From NCBI GenBank assembly GCA_020634875.1, contig JACKAX010000024.1, forward strand, positions 1 to 55,308: 55,308 nucleotides of DNA. Reading direction: 5' to 3'. Shown piece by piece: positions 16,911 to 25,344 of the stretch. The position numbers and the translations under genes are program-made. A model generated the notes under the pieces. The model did no database searches, was not told the DNA's origin, and saw nothing but the letters and a program-made list of their open reading frames with translations. The stretch's first letter is position 1; each line of letters opens with the position of its first letter. Source of the DNA: Anaerolineales bacterium (GTDB taxonomy: Bacteria; Chloroflexota; Anaerolineae; Anaerolineales; JABWBV01).

Positions 16911-17948
16911 ATGATGAAAGCTACAAAATCTAATCCTTTCCGGGCTAATCTGCCGTTGATTGGCGTGATCCTTGCTTTAATCCTCGTGCCGTTTGTGGTG
17001 GCGCTGATGGATGGGCAGTCGGTGGGGGCGGTGTTTGCCAGTGAGGCGGGGAACGCGAAGTTTGTGCAGGGGCTGTTGATCGAGATTTTTATCCTCGCGG
17101 TGTATGCGATCAGTTATGACTTGATCATGGGCATCACGGGATTGCTGTCGTTTGGGCATGCGATGTTTTTTGGGGTGGGGGCGTACCTGACGGGGATTAT
17201 GCTCAAGAGTTTTGGGTGGGGTCTGTTCCCCACGTTGGGGGTGGTGGTTGTCGCGGGAGTGGTGCAGGCATTGTTATTCAGCGTGGTGCTGCCCCGCGTG
17301 CAGGGGTTGACGTTTGCGTTGGTCACGTTGGGGATGGCGGTGGTGTTTCACATTGTCATCCGTTCACGCGAGTTGGGCGATTACACGGGCGCAGATGTCG
17401 GGTTGCAGGGGGTGGTGACGCCCGCGTTCATCAACGCGTCGAATGAGCGATTTACGTTTTATGTGGTGGCGTTGGCGTTCATGTTCCTGGTCTATTTACT
17501 GTACAAGCGGTTTGTCGATTCCCCCACCGGGCGGGTGTGTATCGCGATTCGGGAAAATGAATCCCGTGCAAAGATGCTGGGCTACAACACGTTTTATTTC
17601 AAGGTGGTCGCGCTGACGATTTCCTCCATCACGGCGGCGCTGGCGGGAACACTTCATACGCTGTTTCAGCCGATTGTCAGCCCGGATGTGGCGAGTCTGG
17701 CGTTTACGATTTCCGCATTGTTGATGGTGCTGTTCGGCGGGGTGGGGACGTTGAGCGGGGCGTTGTTTGGGGCGGCGATTTTTAAATTGTTATCGTATGG
17801 GTTGGATCGGTTTTTGGGGGAGAATTCGTCGGTGGTGATTGGGTTGGTATATATTGCGATTGTGTTGTTTCTGCCGTATGGGGTGGTGGGGACGTGGCAT
17901 TTGAAAAGGGCGGAGAGGATGAAGGGGGGGGTAGCGCAAATCCCATGA
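16911..17948 (+). CDS. livM: Branched-chain-type ABC permease LivM
   Basis: 345 residues, a normal length, with about eight to ten hydrophobic segments. Family landmarks are Tyr-Asp-Leu-Ile-Met-Gly-Ile-Thr-Gly-Leu-Leu-Ser-Phe-Gly-His-Ala, Ile-Arg-Glu-Asn-Glu-Ser-Arg-Ala and Gly-Gly-Val-Gly-Thr-Leu-Ser-Gly-Ala. ATG at 16911 and 16914 are both possible, with GGAGA upstream. It pairs with LivH and ends with an ATGA overlap with dapB. Confidence 0.92.
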   Translation: MMKATKSNPFRANLPLIGVILALILVPFVVALMDGQSVGAVFASEAGNAKFVQGLLIEIFILAVYAISYDLIMGITGLLSFGHAMFFGVGAYLTGIMLKSFGWGLFPTLGVVVVAGVVQALLFSVVLPRVQGLTFALVTLGMAVVFHIVIRSRELGDYTGADVGLQGVVTPAFINASNERFTFYVVALAFMFLVYLLYKRFVDSPTGRVCIAIRENESRAKMLGYNTFYFKVVALTISSITAALAGTLHTLFQPIVSPDVASLAFTISALLMVLFGGVGTLSGALFGAAIFKLLSYGLDRFLGENSSVVIGLVYIAIVLFLPYGVVGTWHLKRAERMKGGVAQIP

Positions 17949-18724
17949 TCAAAGTAGCCGTATCCGGCGCAAAGGGCCGCTTGGGCAGTGTCATTGCAAA
18001 AAGTATTTCAACCGCGGGCGATATGCAACTCAGTGGCGCATATTCTCCCTCTCACGCAGGACAAATGGTCGCGGGAGTCGCGGTCGAAGATTCGATGGAG
18101 AATATCCAGGCTCAGGTGGTTGTCGAATGCACCCATCCCAACGTTGTGATGGATAATCTGGAAAAGTGGCACGCCAAGGGCGTCCGCGTCGTGGTGGGCA
18201 CATCCGGTTTTACGGATGCGCGGATTCAGGAAGTCAAATCTTTTTGGGGGGATAATCATCCGGGCTGTCTCATCGTTCCGAATTTTTCCATTGGGGCGGT
18301 CTTGATGATGCGGTTTGCGGAAATCGCCGCTGCGTATTTCGAGTCTGCAGAAATCATCGAGCGTCACGAGAACACAAAGCCGGACGCTCCTTCGGGGACC
18401 GCCTTGGCGACGGCGATGCGGATGAAGCATTTTCGGAACAAGGGGGAAAAATCACCGGAGAACGAGATTGTCAAAGGCGCACGCGGCGGGTTGGCGTCCG
18501 GGATTCGTGTCCACTCATTACGCATGAAGGGGTTGTTATCCGATCAGGAAGTCGCCTTTAGTAACACGGGGGAGACGTTTTCGCTCAACCATCGCAGCAC
18601 TTCGTATGAATCCTTTGCCAGTGGCGCGTTGGTTGCCATTCGGTACGTTCAAACCATGAATGGCGTGGTCGTCGGGCTGGATGCCGCCCTGGATTTTGCG
18701 GTAGAAAATCATAGAAGCGTATAA
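17945..18724 (+). CDS. dapB: 4-hydroxy-tetrahydrodipicolinate reductase
   Basis: 259 residues from the ATG at 17945, which overlaps livM by 4 bp; the frame is open further upstream but inside livM. It has the nucleotide-binding Val-Ser-Gly-Ala-Lys-Gly-Arg-Leu-Gly near the N-terminus and the substrate motif Glu-Arg-His-Glu-Asn-Thr-Lys-Pro-Asp-Ala-Pro-Ser-Gly-Thr-Ala. The usual His-His is His-Glu here, but the catalytic His and the Lys four residues later remain. The enzyme makes tetrahydrodipicolinate for lysine and cell-wall precursors. Coupling to an amino-acid-type permease operon may be incidental. If functional, it also implies that lysine is made by the diaminopimelate route. Confidence 0.88.
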   Translation: MIKVAVSGAKGRLGSVIAKSISTAGDMQLSGAYSPSHAGQMVAGVAVEDSMENIQAQVVVECTHPNVVMDNLEKWHAKGVRVVVGTSGFTDARIQEVKSFWGDNHPGCLIVPNFSIGAVLMMRFAEIAAAYFESAEIIERHENTKPDAPSGTALATAMRMKHFRNKGEKSPENEIVKGARGGLASGIRVHSLRMKGLLSDQEVAFSNTGETFSLNHRSTSYESFASGALVAIRYVQTMNGVVVGLDAALDFAVENHRSV

Positions 18725-18923
18725 AAATAAAACGGTTGGTGGGGGAGAACTGAACGAGTCGGAAAATGCACGAACGCGGATAAGAGCAATTTTTTTGATT
18801 GGCGGCAATTTAGCAAAATATTCACAATCACCCATGAAATTGGAACTTAATTGAGATAACCAAAGAAACGCTCCTCATACAGAAGAAGATTGTTGAACGC
18901 CTGAACAACCATCAAAACGTCAA

Positions 18924-19005
18924 GGCTCATGTGGAGACTCTGTGCAGGTGACAGTCACTTCCAAAGTGACTGTCACCGGGTTTGCACACTTTTTACAGAT
19001 GAGCC
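18924..19005. mobile_element. 82-bp MITE-like element with 8-bp target duplication
   Basis: The element starts ggctcat and ends atgagcc, a 7-bp terminal inverted repeat. It is bounded exactly on both sides by the direct repeat aacgtcaa (18916-18923 and 19006-19013). Its centre is a strong hairpin: ggtgacagtcactt (18947-18960) and aagtgactgtcacc (18964-18977), perfect over 14 bp with a 3-nt loop. No coding capacity. It lies between dapB and a DHFR-like gene, immediately upstream of that gene's promoter. Confidence 0.8.
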
Positions 19006-19021
19006 AACGTCAAATATCTAA

Positions 19022-19050
19022 TTGACAAAACAGAAATTATGTTCTAGTAT
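19022..19050 (+). promoter_or_regulatory. Sigma70-type promoter of the DHFR-like gene
   Basis: TTGACA (19022-19027), a 17-bp spacer and TAGTAT (19045-19050) match the housekeeping consensus well. Transcription would begin near 19057, leaving a leader of about 35 nt. An apparent TTG start codon at 19022 is just the -35 box. Confidence 0.65.
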
Positions 19051-19090
19051 TTACTTTCACCTAACCCCAATTCACTTTATAAAAAGGATC

Positions 19091-19672
19091 ATGATGAGAA
19101 AACTGATTGTGCTAGAACATATCTCTATGGACGGTGTTATCCAAGGCCCAGGTGGGCCGGAAGAAGATACTAGCGGTGGCTTTGCACATGGCGGGTGGAT
19201 CAGCGGTTATTCCGATGATGTCATTGGAACGGCTCTGAGAAAGCAGATGAACTTGCCATTCGACCTGTTGTTAGGGCGCACCACCTTTGAAATTTGGGAG
19301 CCGTACTGGCCCAAACATGCGGATGTATGGCCGGGCGTCAATACAGCCACCAAATACGTTGCTTCGAATACCAGAACGTCCAGCGAATGGCAGCCGTCCG
19401 TGTTTTTGACCGGAGATATTGCCGAAAAAGTCGCCAAAATCAAGGAACAGCCTGGGCCGGATTTGAATGTTTGGGGAAGTGGCAATCTCCTTCAGACGCT
19501 GATCCGGCATGATTTGGTGGATGCGTTCTGGCTGATGATCTATCCGGTCACGTTGGGCATTGGAAAACGCTTGTTTGCCGATGGCACGATCCCCGCGGCG
19601 TTCAAGGTGACGAAAAGTATCGTTGGCTCAAGTGGTGTAATTGTTGTGAATTATGAGCGCGACGGTCGCTAA
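19091..19672 (+). CDS. Dihydrofolate reductase family (RibD C-terminal-like) protein
   Basis: 193 residues. The ATG at 19091 follows AAAAAGGA and lies downstream of a good promoter. Landmarks of the RibD-C/DHFR-like fold are [19 protein letters not shown] and [10 protein letters not shown]. Members bind NADPH, but most stand-alone copies like this have no established substrate. It is a single-gene unit in an accessory strip. Confidence 0.87.
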   Translation: MMRKLIVLEHISMDGVIQGPGGPEEDTSGGFAHGGWISGYSDDVIGTALRKQMNLPFDLLLGRTTFEIWEPYWPKHADVWPGVNTATKYVASNTRTSSEWQPSVFLTGDIAEKVAKIKEQPGPDLNVWGSGNLLQTLIRHDLVDAFWLMIYPVTLGIGKRLFADGTIPAAFKVTKSIVGSSGVIVVNYERDGR

Positions 19673-19810
19673 ATCGCGGCTGCGAGACAATTTACCATCA
19701 GGAGAGTCTGTGACAAGATAATTTGACTCTGTTCGTAGGAGAAATAGGATAGAGTTGCCGGCACTCCGCTCTATCTTGGTTGTATGGTGGAGTTTTTGAT
19801 TGGAGGAACT

Positions 19811-20500
19811 GTGACGAATAACTGTATTCAGTTGACATTAGAAATTGGACCGAAAGGCAAAAAAGTAGTTGCCGTAGCCACGGATTGGCCCGGCCTCGAG
19901 CGTGGAGCGAAGACCGAGGCGGAGGCAATCGAAAGACTGCGTTCCTATATGCCGCGATATTCGCCTGTGGCAAATTTAGCGGACATGGCGACTGCGTTCG
20001 ATAACGTCAAGAACCTCGACGTGGTCGAGCGTTATTCTGGAACGCCATCCACTGACTTCTGGGGCATCTCGTTTGCGTTTTCGGACATAGACAAGCAAGA
20101 GATGTCGGCTGACGAATTGGAACGTGAGTTGAGGTTGATGCAAGCGTGCTGGGCATTTTTCGACTACGTGCGAAGGCATGTGTCAGCGGAGATGCAGAAG
20201 GGACCCCGAGGGGGTGGGCGAGACCGGGACCGCATCGTCCGCCATACGTTTGCCGCAGAGCTGGATTAGGCACGGGGGGTCGGTGTACTCACCCCTGACG
20301 GCGCGATGCTAACTGACGGGGGACTGATAGCGCATCGCGAGGCCTATTGCCAGGCCATTCGAGATTATCATTCACAGGGCAAGATGGCCGGTAATAGAGC
20401 GAAATGGCCACTCCGATACCTGATTCGTCACACAGCCTTTCATACTATGGACCACGCCTGGGAAATGGAAGACAAAAACATGAACCTCAAAGAAGCGTGA
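19811..20500 (+). pseudogene. DinB-like conserved protein interrupted by an in-frame amber codon
   Basis: GTG at 19811 follows GGAGGA and opens a 152-codon frame that ends at TAG, 20267-20269. The same frame continues without a stop to 20500. The part after the stop reads as a plausible continuation (Leu-Thr-Pro-Asp-Gly-Ala-Met, then Trp-Pro-Leu-Arg-Tyr-Leu-Ile-Arg-His-Thr-Ala-Phe-His-Thr-Met-Asp-His-Ala-Trp-Glu). From memory of this uncharacterised family, the residue at the stop is Trp (Leu-Asp-Trp-Ala-Arg), so a single TGG to TAG change explains it. The whole would be about 229 residues with a DinB/YfiT-like C-terminal His-rich bundle. Alternatives are sequencing error or amber readthrough. 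The N-terminal half could survive as a short protein. Confidence 0.75.
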
Positions 20501-20623
20501 AGCAGCGAACATTATCAACATCGCCAATGCTGTTTTCTTTTTCCCTTGTAAAAGTTTGGGTTGTCTGGCAATTCGAGTAAAAGGAGTCTTTCGGCTCTCA
20601 TTAAATCGGCAAGGAGAAGTATT

Positions 20624-21295
20624 ATGAAATTACTGCTCACATCCGCAGGCATCAAAAATGCCAGCATCTACGGTGCATTGGTAGAACTGTTAGGCAAACC
20701 AATTACGGAGTGCAACGCCCTCTGCATTCCCACCGCGTCGTATGGGCATCCTATGGTCAGCCCTGTCCAGGCCTGGAAATTCATTAGCGGACAAGAACCC
20801 GAAACGCCCATGTGTGATCTAGGTTGGAAGTCCGTGGGCATTCTGGAACTCACCGCGTTATCCAGTATCGAAAAAGAACGTTGGGTTTCCTGGGTTTTAG
20901 AGACAGACGTTTTGCTAGTAAATGGTGGCGACCCCTTGTATCTGAGCTACTGGATGCAGCAATCTGGGTTAGCGGACCTTTTGCCGTCACTGCACTTGGT
21001 CTGGGTGGGATTGAGTGCTGGGAGCATGATCATGGCTCCCAACATTGGCGAGTTCTTCGTCGGCTGGACTCCGCCCAACGGTGGCGATGAAACGCTGGGG
21101 TTGGTTAACTTCGCGATGTATCCGCACCTGGATCACCCGGAACTGCCATACAATACGATGGCCAATGCCGAAAAATGGGTAGCTAAGATGGCTGTGCCGG
21201 GGTATGCCATGGATGACGAGACCGCCATCAAAGTGGTAGACGGCGCAGTCGAAGTCGTCTCCGAGGGGCATTGGAAGCTATTTACGCATGAATGA
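20624..21295 (+). CDS. Peptidase E-like protein (family S51)
   Basis: 223 residues from the ATG at 20624, placed by AAGGAG at about 20611. The Ser nucleophile lies in Gly-Leu-Ser-Ala-Gly-Ser-Met, the family's Gly-x-Ser-Ala-Gly motif. Val-Asn-Gly-Gly-Asp-Pro-Leu-Tyr-Leu and the C-terminal Ala-Met-Asp-Asp-Glu-Thr-Ala are also typical. S51 enzymes cleave Asp-X dipeptides or related amides in the cytoplasm. The next gene follows closely. Confidence 0.85.
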   Translation: MKLLLTSAGIKNASIYGALVELLGKPITECNALCIPTASYGHPMVSPVQAWKFISGQEPETPMCDLGWKSVGILELTALSSIEKERWVSWVLETDVLLVNGGDPLYLSYWMQQSGLADLLPSLHLVWVGLSAGSMIMAPNIGEFFVGWTPPNGGDETLGLVNFAMYPHLDHPELPYNTMANAEKWVAKMAVPGYAMDDETAIKVVDGAVEVVSEGHWKLFTHE

Positions 21296-21306
21296 GGAAT
21301 TGGAAA

Positions 21307-21783
21307 ATGTTAAGAGCAGAAATCGCAGAGACACGTGCCTTCGAAAGTTGGTTGGACTACCAAAAGGCCATCGAGCAGGCCATCGCACCGCTCACCGAGG
21401 AACAACTACAGAAACGGCTTCTACCTGGTCTGAGAACGCCTGGGGAAATCGCCGAACATATCGTCTTTGGGCGTGCGCTGCATTTGCATGCGCTGAATCA
21501 GGCCCACACACTCGGTGAGGGGGTTGCAGAATTAATGCCACTGCTCCGGTGGGGAGATGCCGACAACCTGCCGCATACTGCCGCCGAGATTGTGTACGGG
21601 CTGGAACTGACCTGGCGTTTAATCACTACCTGTCTGTTGCGCGGTTCACCAACCGACTTAATCTCCGAGGCGGAGAAAACGATCGTGCAGACGATCTGGG
21701 GGCTTCTCGACCACGACCTGCCCCATGCCGGGGAACTATCTTTACTATTGGGTGCAGATGGGATGCCTGGGGTTGAGATTTAG
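21307..21783 (+). CDS. DinB/YfiT-like four-helix protein
   Basis: 158 residues from the ATG at 21307, preferred because GAGG lies about 10 nt before it; an in-frame ATG at 21292 overlaps the peptidase stop. Helical pattern, with Thr-Pro-Gly-Glu-Ile-Ala-Glu-His near residue 43 and a C-terminal His-Asp-Leu-Pro-His-Ala-Gly-Glu-Leu-Ser, matching the metal-binding His spacing of the DinB superfamily. Such proteins are often putative thiol-dependent transferases. The specific role is unknown. Confidence 0.7.
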   Translation: MLRAEIAETRAFESWLDYQKAIEQAIAPLTEEQLQKRLLPGLRTPGEIAEHIVFGRALHLHALNQAHTLGEGVAELMPLLRWGDADNLPHTAAEIVYGLELTWRLITTCLLRGSPTDLISEAEKTIVQTIWGLLDHDLPHAGELSLLLGADGMPGVEI

Positions 21784-21809
21784 AGAGCATCTGAACTACT
21801 TTGAGGCCA

Positions 21810-21890
21810 GGTGCGACGCACTTGAGACAGACTTTGTTGAAGGTTTTGCCTTGAATATCAGCCTAAATGCCTGCCGAAGTGCGTCGCGCC
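21810..21890. repeat. Inverted repeat with 14-bp arms
   Basis: ggtgcgacgcactt (21810-21823) and aagtgcgtcgcgcc (21877-21890) match in 13 of 14 positions, flanking about 53 bp. No clear target duplication and no T-run. It lies in the 225-bp gap before the DUF2200 gene. It is similar in style to the hairpin core of the MITE-like element at 18924. Confidence 0.75.
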
Positions 21891-22008
21891 TTTAGTTTTC
21901 AAACACGCTCTTAGCACAGCAGTAACATGTACGGCCTCTGGGCTTTATTGAGTGAAATCCCAGTGAGCTAAAAATTTCAAAAGATTAACGCTAAAATACA
22001 AGGTAATT

Positions 22009-22380
22009 ATGAACACCTCTGACAAACACAATCAACGTATCGCAAACATGACCTTCGCTTCTGTCTATCCGATGTACGTACAAAAGGTAGAGAAAAAAGG
22101 CAGAACCGTAGAAGAATTACATCAGGTCATCGAATGGTTAACGGATTTCGATCAGGAGAAGCTTCAGGAACTGATACAGGAGAATGCAACGTTTGAAACA
22201 TTCTTCCAACACGCTTCACTCAACCCCAATGCGCGTCTCATCACCGGAGTCATTTGTGGATATCGCGTGGAGGAAATCGAGAATCCTTTGACCCAACAGG
22301 TTCGGTATTTGGATAAGTTGGTGGATGAGTTGGCGAAGGGAAAAGCAATGGAGAAAATTCTGCGGAATATAGGCCAATGA
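22009..22380 (+). CDS. DUF2200 domain protein
   Basis: 123 residues that match the DUF2200 pattern along the whole length: an N-terminal [13 protein letters not shown], a central [12 protein letters not shown], and a C-terminal [13 protein letters not shown]. The function of the family is not established. It is small, soluble and probably alpha-helical. Its stop is directly followed by the start of the Imm5-like gene. Confidence 0.88.
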   Translation: MNTSDKHNQRIANMTFASVYPMYVQKVEKKGRTVEELHQVIEWLTDFDQEKLQELIQENATFETFFQHASLNPNARLITGVICGYRVEEIENPLTQQVRYLDKLVDELAKGKAMEKILRNIGQ

Positions 22381-22944
22381 ATGATACTGCCAAAGCAGCG
22401 TGACCCCAGATTTATCACCGTGCGGCGCGGTGGCTCCCTCCAGGACTCCGAACACCATCTGCTTGCGCTCTGGGCTGCCGATTGTGCCCAGCATGTGTTG
22501 CCCTTGTTCGAGGCCTCACAACCCCATGATGACCGTCCGCGGCAGGCTATCGAAATGGTTCGTGCCTGGACGCGCGGGGAGATCACCATGACTCAGTCCC
22601 GAGCGGCGGGAGGCCATGCCATGGGCGCGGCAAGAGCACTGCGCGGGGCAGCCCGGTTCGCCGCATTTTCAGCCGGTCAGGCCGCGGTGGTCGCGCATGT
22701 CGCCGCACATGAGTTAGGCGCGGCGGCTTATGCCATCAAGGCTGTGCGTGCCGCGGCGCTGGACGGTCAGGCAGAAGAAGCGGGGCGTCTGGAGTGCGAA
22801 CGGCAACGGGCACAACTTCCAGAAGAAATCCGCGCATTGGTGCTTGACGACCAGAAATTACGTAACGAAATCTGTTGGTTTGTGTTCGATTGTTGCCCGG
22901 CTTACCCAATGAAAACCCCGTTTAGCCCATCGAGTAGATTATGA
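22381..22944 (+). CDS. Putative immunity-like protein (Imm5-like domain)
   Basis: 187 residues with an Ala/His-rich core (Gly-His-Ala-Met-Gly-Ala-Ala, Ala-Val-Val-Ala-His-Val-Ala-Ala-His-Glu-Leu-Gly-Ala-Ala-Ala-Tyr-Ala). I associate this with the widespread putative immunity / Imm5-like family. Despite the name, such genes are common without a toxin nearby, and I see no toxin gene here. The start codon abuts the DUF2200 stop with no separate ribosome site, so it is probably translated by coupling. Confidence 0.72.
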   Translation: MILPKQRDPRFITVRRGGSLQDSEHHLLALWAADCAQHVLPLFEASQPHDDRPRQAIEMVRAWTRGEITMTQSRAAGGHAMGAARALRGAARFAAFSAGQAAVVAHVAAHELGAAAYAIKAVRAAALDGQAEEAGRLECERQRAQLPEEIRALVLDDQKLRNEICWFVFDCCPAYPMKTPFSPSSRL

Positions 22945-22993
22945 GACCCACCTTGAGGTAAGTACTACATTCTGAAACCCGGAGTAATTTCCG

Positions 22994-23245
22994 ATGCCGA
23001 ATCGTCATCCTGATCAAGATCGTTGGGAGGTATTGTTTACAACAATCTTTTTGAAATATCGTTCTATCCTGTTCATAGGTGGGGTAATTCTCGTGGGATT
23101 TGCCGTCTCAGCCTGGATGGCCTATCCAGTTGTCTCCATAGCTGCTTTGGGGCTGGCGCTATTGCTGTTCATGATGGTTTCCTCGGATAAAGTCACCCTT
23201 TATTTTGCTCGATTTTGTGCCTGGGTGATAACCGGGGGAAGCTGA
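22994..23245 (+). CDS. Small membrane protein with two hydrophobic segments
   Basis: 83 residues with a charged N-terminus, then hydrophobic segments at about residues 25-45 and 48-65, and a short tail. I recognise no family. CGGAGT precedes the ATG at about 10 nt, which supports real translation. It lies alone between the Imm5-like and DinB genes. Confidence 0.55.
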   Translation: MPNRHPDQDRWEVLFTTIFLKYRSILFIGGVILVGFAVSAWMAYPVVSIAALGLALLLFMMVSSDKVTLYFARFCAWVITGGS

Positions 23246-23297
23246 AAATGTTGGACGTGGATATTTTTCTCTCATAAAGTTAGCGTATTAAATCAAC

Positions 23298-23783
23298 ATG
23301 CAACTGGTATCTGATAACATAAACCATATCCTGGCCCTGTTACGCCAAGGCCCCATTTGCCTCGAAAACGCCACCCGTGGAATAGATGCAAAGCACTTAT
23401 CCCTCCGCACCGAAGAAGAACCCTGGTCTGTCGGGGATATTCTGGCCCATCTGCGTGCCTGTTCCGATGTTTGGGGGGATAGCATTATGAAGATGCTGAC
23501 ACAAGAAAACCCGGTTCAACGGTATGTCTCGCCCCGTTCACTTTTGAGAAAGCCTGAATATACCGATCCACCATTTGAAACCGCCCTGGAATCCTTCGCC
23601 CAAGCACGCAAGAACCTCCTGAAAATGTTAGAAGGTCTGGACGAAGCCAGTTGGGCACGTTCGGGCACTTTCACCGGAACTTCCCCCCGCGCGCGTGACC
23701 AGACCGTTTTCAGTTATGCCGAACGAATTGTCAACCACGAACAAGATCATCTGGCGCAAATCGAAATGCTGTTGAGGGGATAG
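23298..23783 (+). CDS. DinB-family protein
   Basis: 161 residues, with a DinB_2-type pattern: Trp-Ser-Val-Gly-Asp-Ile-Leu-Ala-His-Leu-Arg near residue 44, and a C-terminal Val-Asn-His-Glu-Gln-Asp-His-Leu-Ala-Gln-Ile. The three His are the usual metal ligands. Members of this superfamily act on thiol cofactors or have unknown roles. It has its own strong terminator just downstream. Confidence 0.82.
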   Translation: MQLVSDNINHILALLRQGPICLENATRGIDAKHLSLRTEEEPWSVGDILAHLRACSDVWGDSIMKMLTQENPVQRYVSPRSLLRKPEYTDPPFETALESFAQARKNLLKMLEGLDEASWARSGTFTGTSPRARDQTVFSYAERIVNHEQDHLAQIEMLLRG

Positions 23784-23818
23784 AAAATTAGTGACCTTCG
23801 GAGACCGATTTTCAAGGA

Positions 23819-23847
23819 AAACGCCCGGCACATACCGGGCGTTTTTG
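23819..23847 (+). terminator. Intrinsic terminator after DinB gene
   Basis: Perfect 10-bp arms aaacgcccgg and ccgggcgttt (23819-23828 and 23835-23844) enclose a 6-nt loop and run into T5. Confidence 0.9.
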
Positions 23848-24016
23848 TCTTCTATATTGAGAAATTCTCCCCTGCTTTGTTGCTTACATTGTATAACCCC
23901 TTAAGGAATTTGACAATAACGCGTTGAGGTGATTTTTATCGCGGAATCAACGCTGTAAAATGCGAAAAGATCGATTCGGAACCAATTCGACGATCAAATG
24001 CGAAAGGAGAAAAATC

Positions 24017-25231
24017 ATGCGAATACTTCTCTCAACCATCGGTTCACGCGGTGATGTTCAGCCCCTGGTGGCGTTGGGTCTTCAGTTGAAAGAACTCGGT
24101 CAGGATGTCCGTATGTGTGTGCCACCAGATTTCTGCGAATGGATCGAAAGTCTCGGTCTGTCCGTCACGCCCATTGGACCAACATTGCGCTCGACCGGAA
24201 AATCCAACCCGATGGGAACGCGACCGATCCCAGAACAGGTCCGTCAAATGTTGGAAGGTACAGTCACCACACAATTTGAAACGATTACGGCCACGGCACA
24301 GGGTTGTGACATGATCGTTGGCGCGACTGCCCTCCAAATCGCGGCTCCCTCTATTGCGGAGAAAATGGGCATACCTTACGTTTTCACCGCAATTTGCCCT
24401 GCAGTTTTGCCCTCGCCCTATCACGCGCCCCCTGTCCTGGCGATGTTAGGTGACAAACCTACCTCCAATCCGGCGGATTTTCCTGTCCTCTGGGAAAAAG
24501 AAATCCAACGCTGGAACATAATGTGGGGTGACATCTTGAATGCAAAACGGGCGAAACTCGCCCTTAACCCGGTCACCGAAGTATTACGCCACATTCTGAC
24601 GGTGCAACCCTGGTTAGCCTCTGACCCAACCCTGGGACCCTGGCCCGATCCCGTGGACGAGACTGTGTACCAAACCGGGGCCTGGCTTATCTCGGATGAC
24701 CGTCCCTTATCCCCCGAGGTGGAAGCGTTCCTCGACGCGGGCGAGCCGCCCATCTACTTCGGCTTTGGCAGTATCCGTGCCCCCGAAGGTCTCAACGAGG
24801 CCATGATCCAATCCGCCCGTGCTCTCGGACGCCGCGCAATCCTCTTACGGGGCTGGACGGACCTGACCTTGTTGGACGACGAACCGGATTGCTTGAGCAT
24901 TGGCGAGGTCAATCAGCAATCGCTGTTCAAACGGGTAGCCGCGGTTGTTCATCATGGCGGGGCAGGCACTACTCATACCGCTGCATTGTCCGGCGTTCCA
25001 CAAGTTGTCATTCCTCAACATTACGATCAACATTACTGGGCAAGTCGTGTACAGGACCTCGGTCTCGGAATTGCCCACGCCTCCGATGCCCCTACTACCG
25101 ACTCGTTGACGAACGCCCTCCAACACGCCCTCCAACCCGATGTCGCGGCTCGTGCTCAAACCCTTGCCAAGAAAGTGCGCCGCGATGGGGCCTTGGTAGC
25201 CGCACAACGTTTGATCAGTATGGTTTCCTAG
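24017..25231 (+). CDS. UDP-glycosyltransferase-like glycosyltransferase (GT1 type)
   Basis: 404 residues from the ATG at 24017, set by AAAGGAG. The N-terminus Ser-Thr-Ile-Gly-Ser-Arg-Gly-Asp-Val-Gln-Pro is the acceptor-domain landmark of sterol and antibiotic glycosyltransferases. The C-terminal donor motif is His-His-Gly-Gly-Ala-Gly-Thr-Thr-His-Thr-Ala, followed by Val-Ile-Pro-Gln-His-Tyr-Asp-Gln. It should transfer a sugar from a nucleotide donor to a hydrophobic acceptor such as a lipid, sterol or polyketide. No biosynthetic genes lie next to it, so the acceptor is unknown. It ends before a strong terminator. Confidence 0.88.
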   Translation: MRILLSTIGSRGDVQPLVALGLQLKELGQDVRMCVPPDFCEWIESLGLSVTPIGPTLRSTGKSNPMGTRPIPEQVRQMLEGTVTTQFETITATAQGCDMIVGATALQIAAPSIAEKMGIPYVFTAICPAVLPSPYHAPPVLAMLGDKPTSNPADFPVLWEKEIQRWNIMWGDILNAKRAKLALNPVTEVLRHILTVQPWLASDPTLGPWPDPVDETVYQTGAWLISDDRPLSPEVEAFLDAGEPPIYFGFGSIRAPEGLNEAMIQSARALGRRAILLRGWTDLTLLDDEPDCLSIGEVNQQSLFKRVAAVVHHGGAGTTHTAALSGVPQVVIPQHYDQHYWASRVQDLGLGIAHASDAPTTDSLTNALQHALQPDVAARAQTLAKKVRRDGALVAAQRLISMVS

Positions 25232-25251
25232 TATCGTTTCTATTGCTCCGC

Positions 25252-25283
25252 AAAACGCCCGTCACACAACGGGCGTTTTTTGT
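25252..25283 (+). terminator. Intrinsic terminator after glycosyltransferase gene
   Basis: Perfect arms aaaacgcccgt (25252-25262) and acgggcgtttt (25269-25279), loop of 6 nt, then a T-tract. The stem words are nearly the same as in the terminator at 23819. Confidence 0.9.
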
Positions 25284-25344
25284 CCTTATTTTGAGTAGAA
25301 TTTCGATTGGAAATCTGTTGAATTTATATCTCGTTGGAGGCTCA

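Noticed and set aside
19022..19090. Upstream TTG start of the DHFR-like protein
   Set aside because: The TTG is part of a good -35 box, and the ATG at 19091 has a proper ribosome site and matches the family start.
20306..20500. Separate 64-residue protein after the amber codon
   Set aside because: It is in the same frame as the upstream gene and has no ribosome-binding site; it reads as the continuation of that gene.
22381..22944. Toxin-immunity pair based on the Imm5-like name
   Set aside because: Neighbouring DUF2200 and small membrane protein show no toxin features; the family is often found without toxins.
23910..23939. Promoter TTGACA with an 18-bp spacer and TTTTAT before the glycosyltransferase gene
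   Set aside because: The -10 match is weak and the spacer is off by one; not enough to list as a feature.
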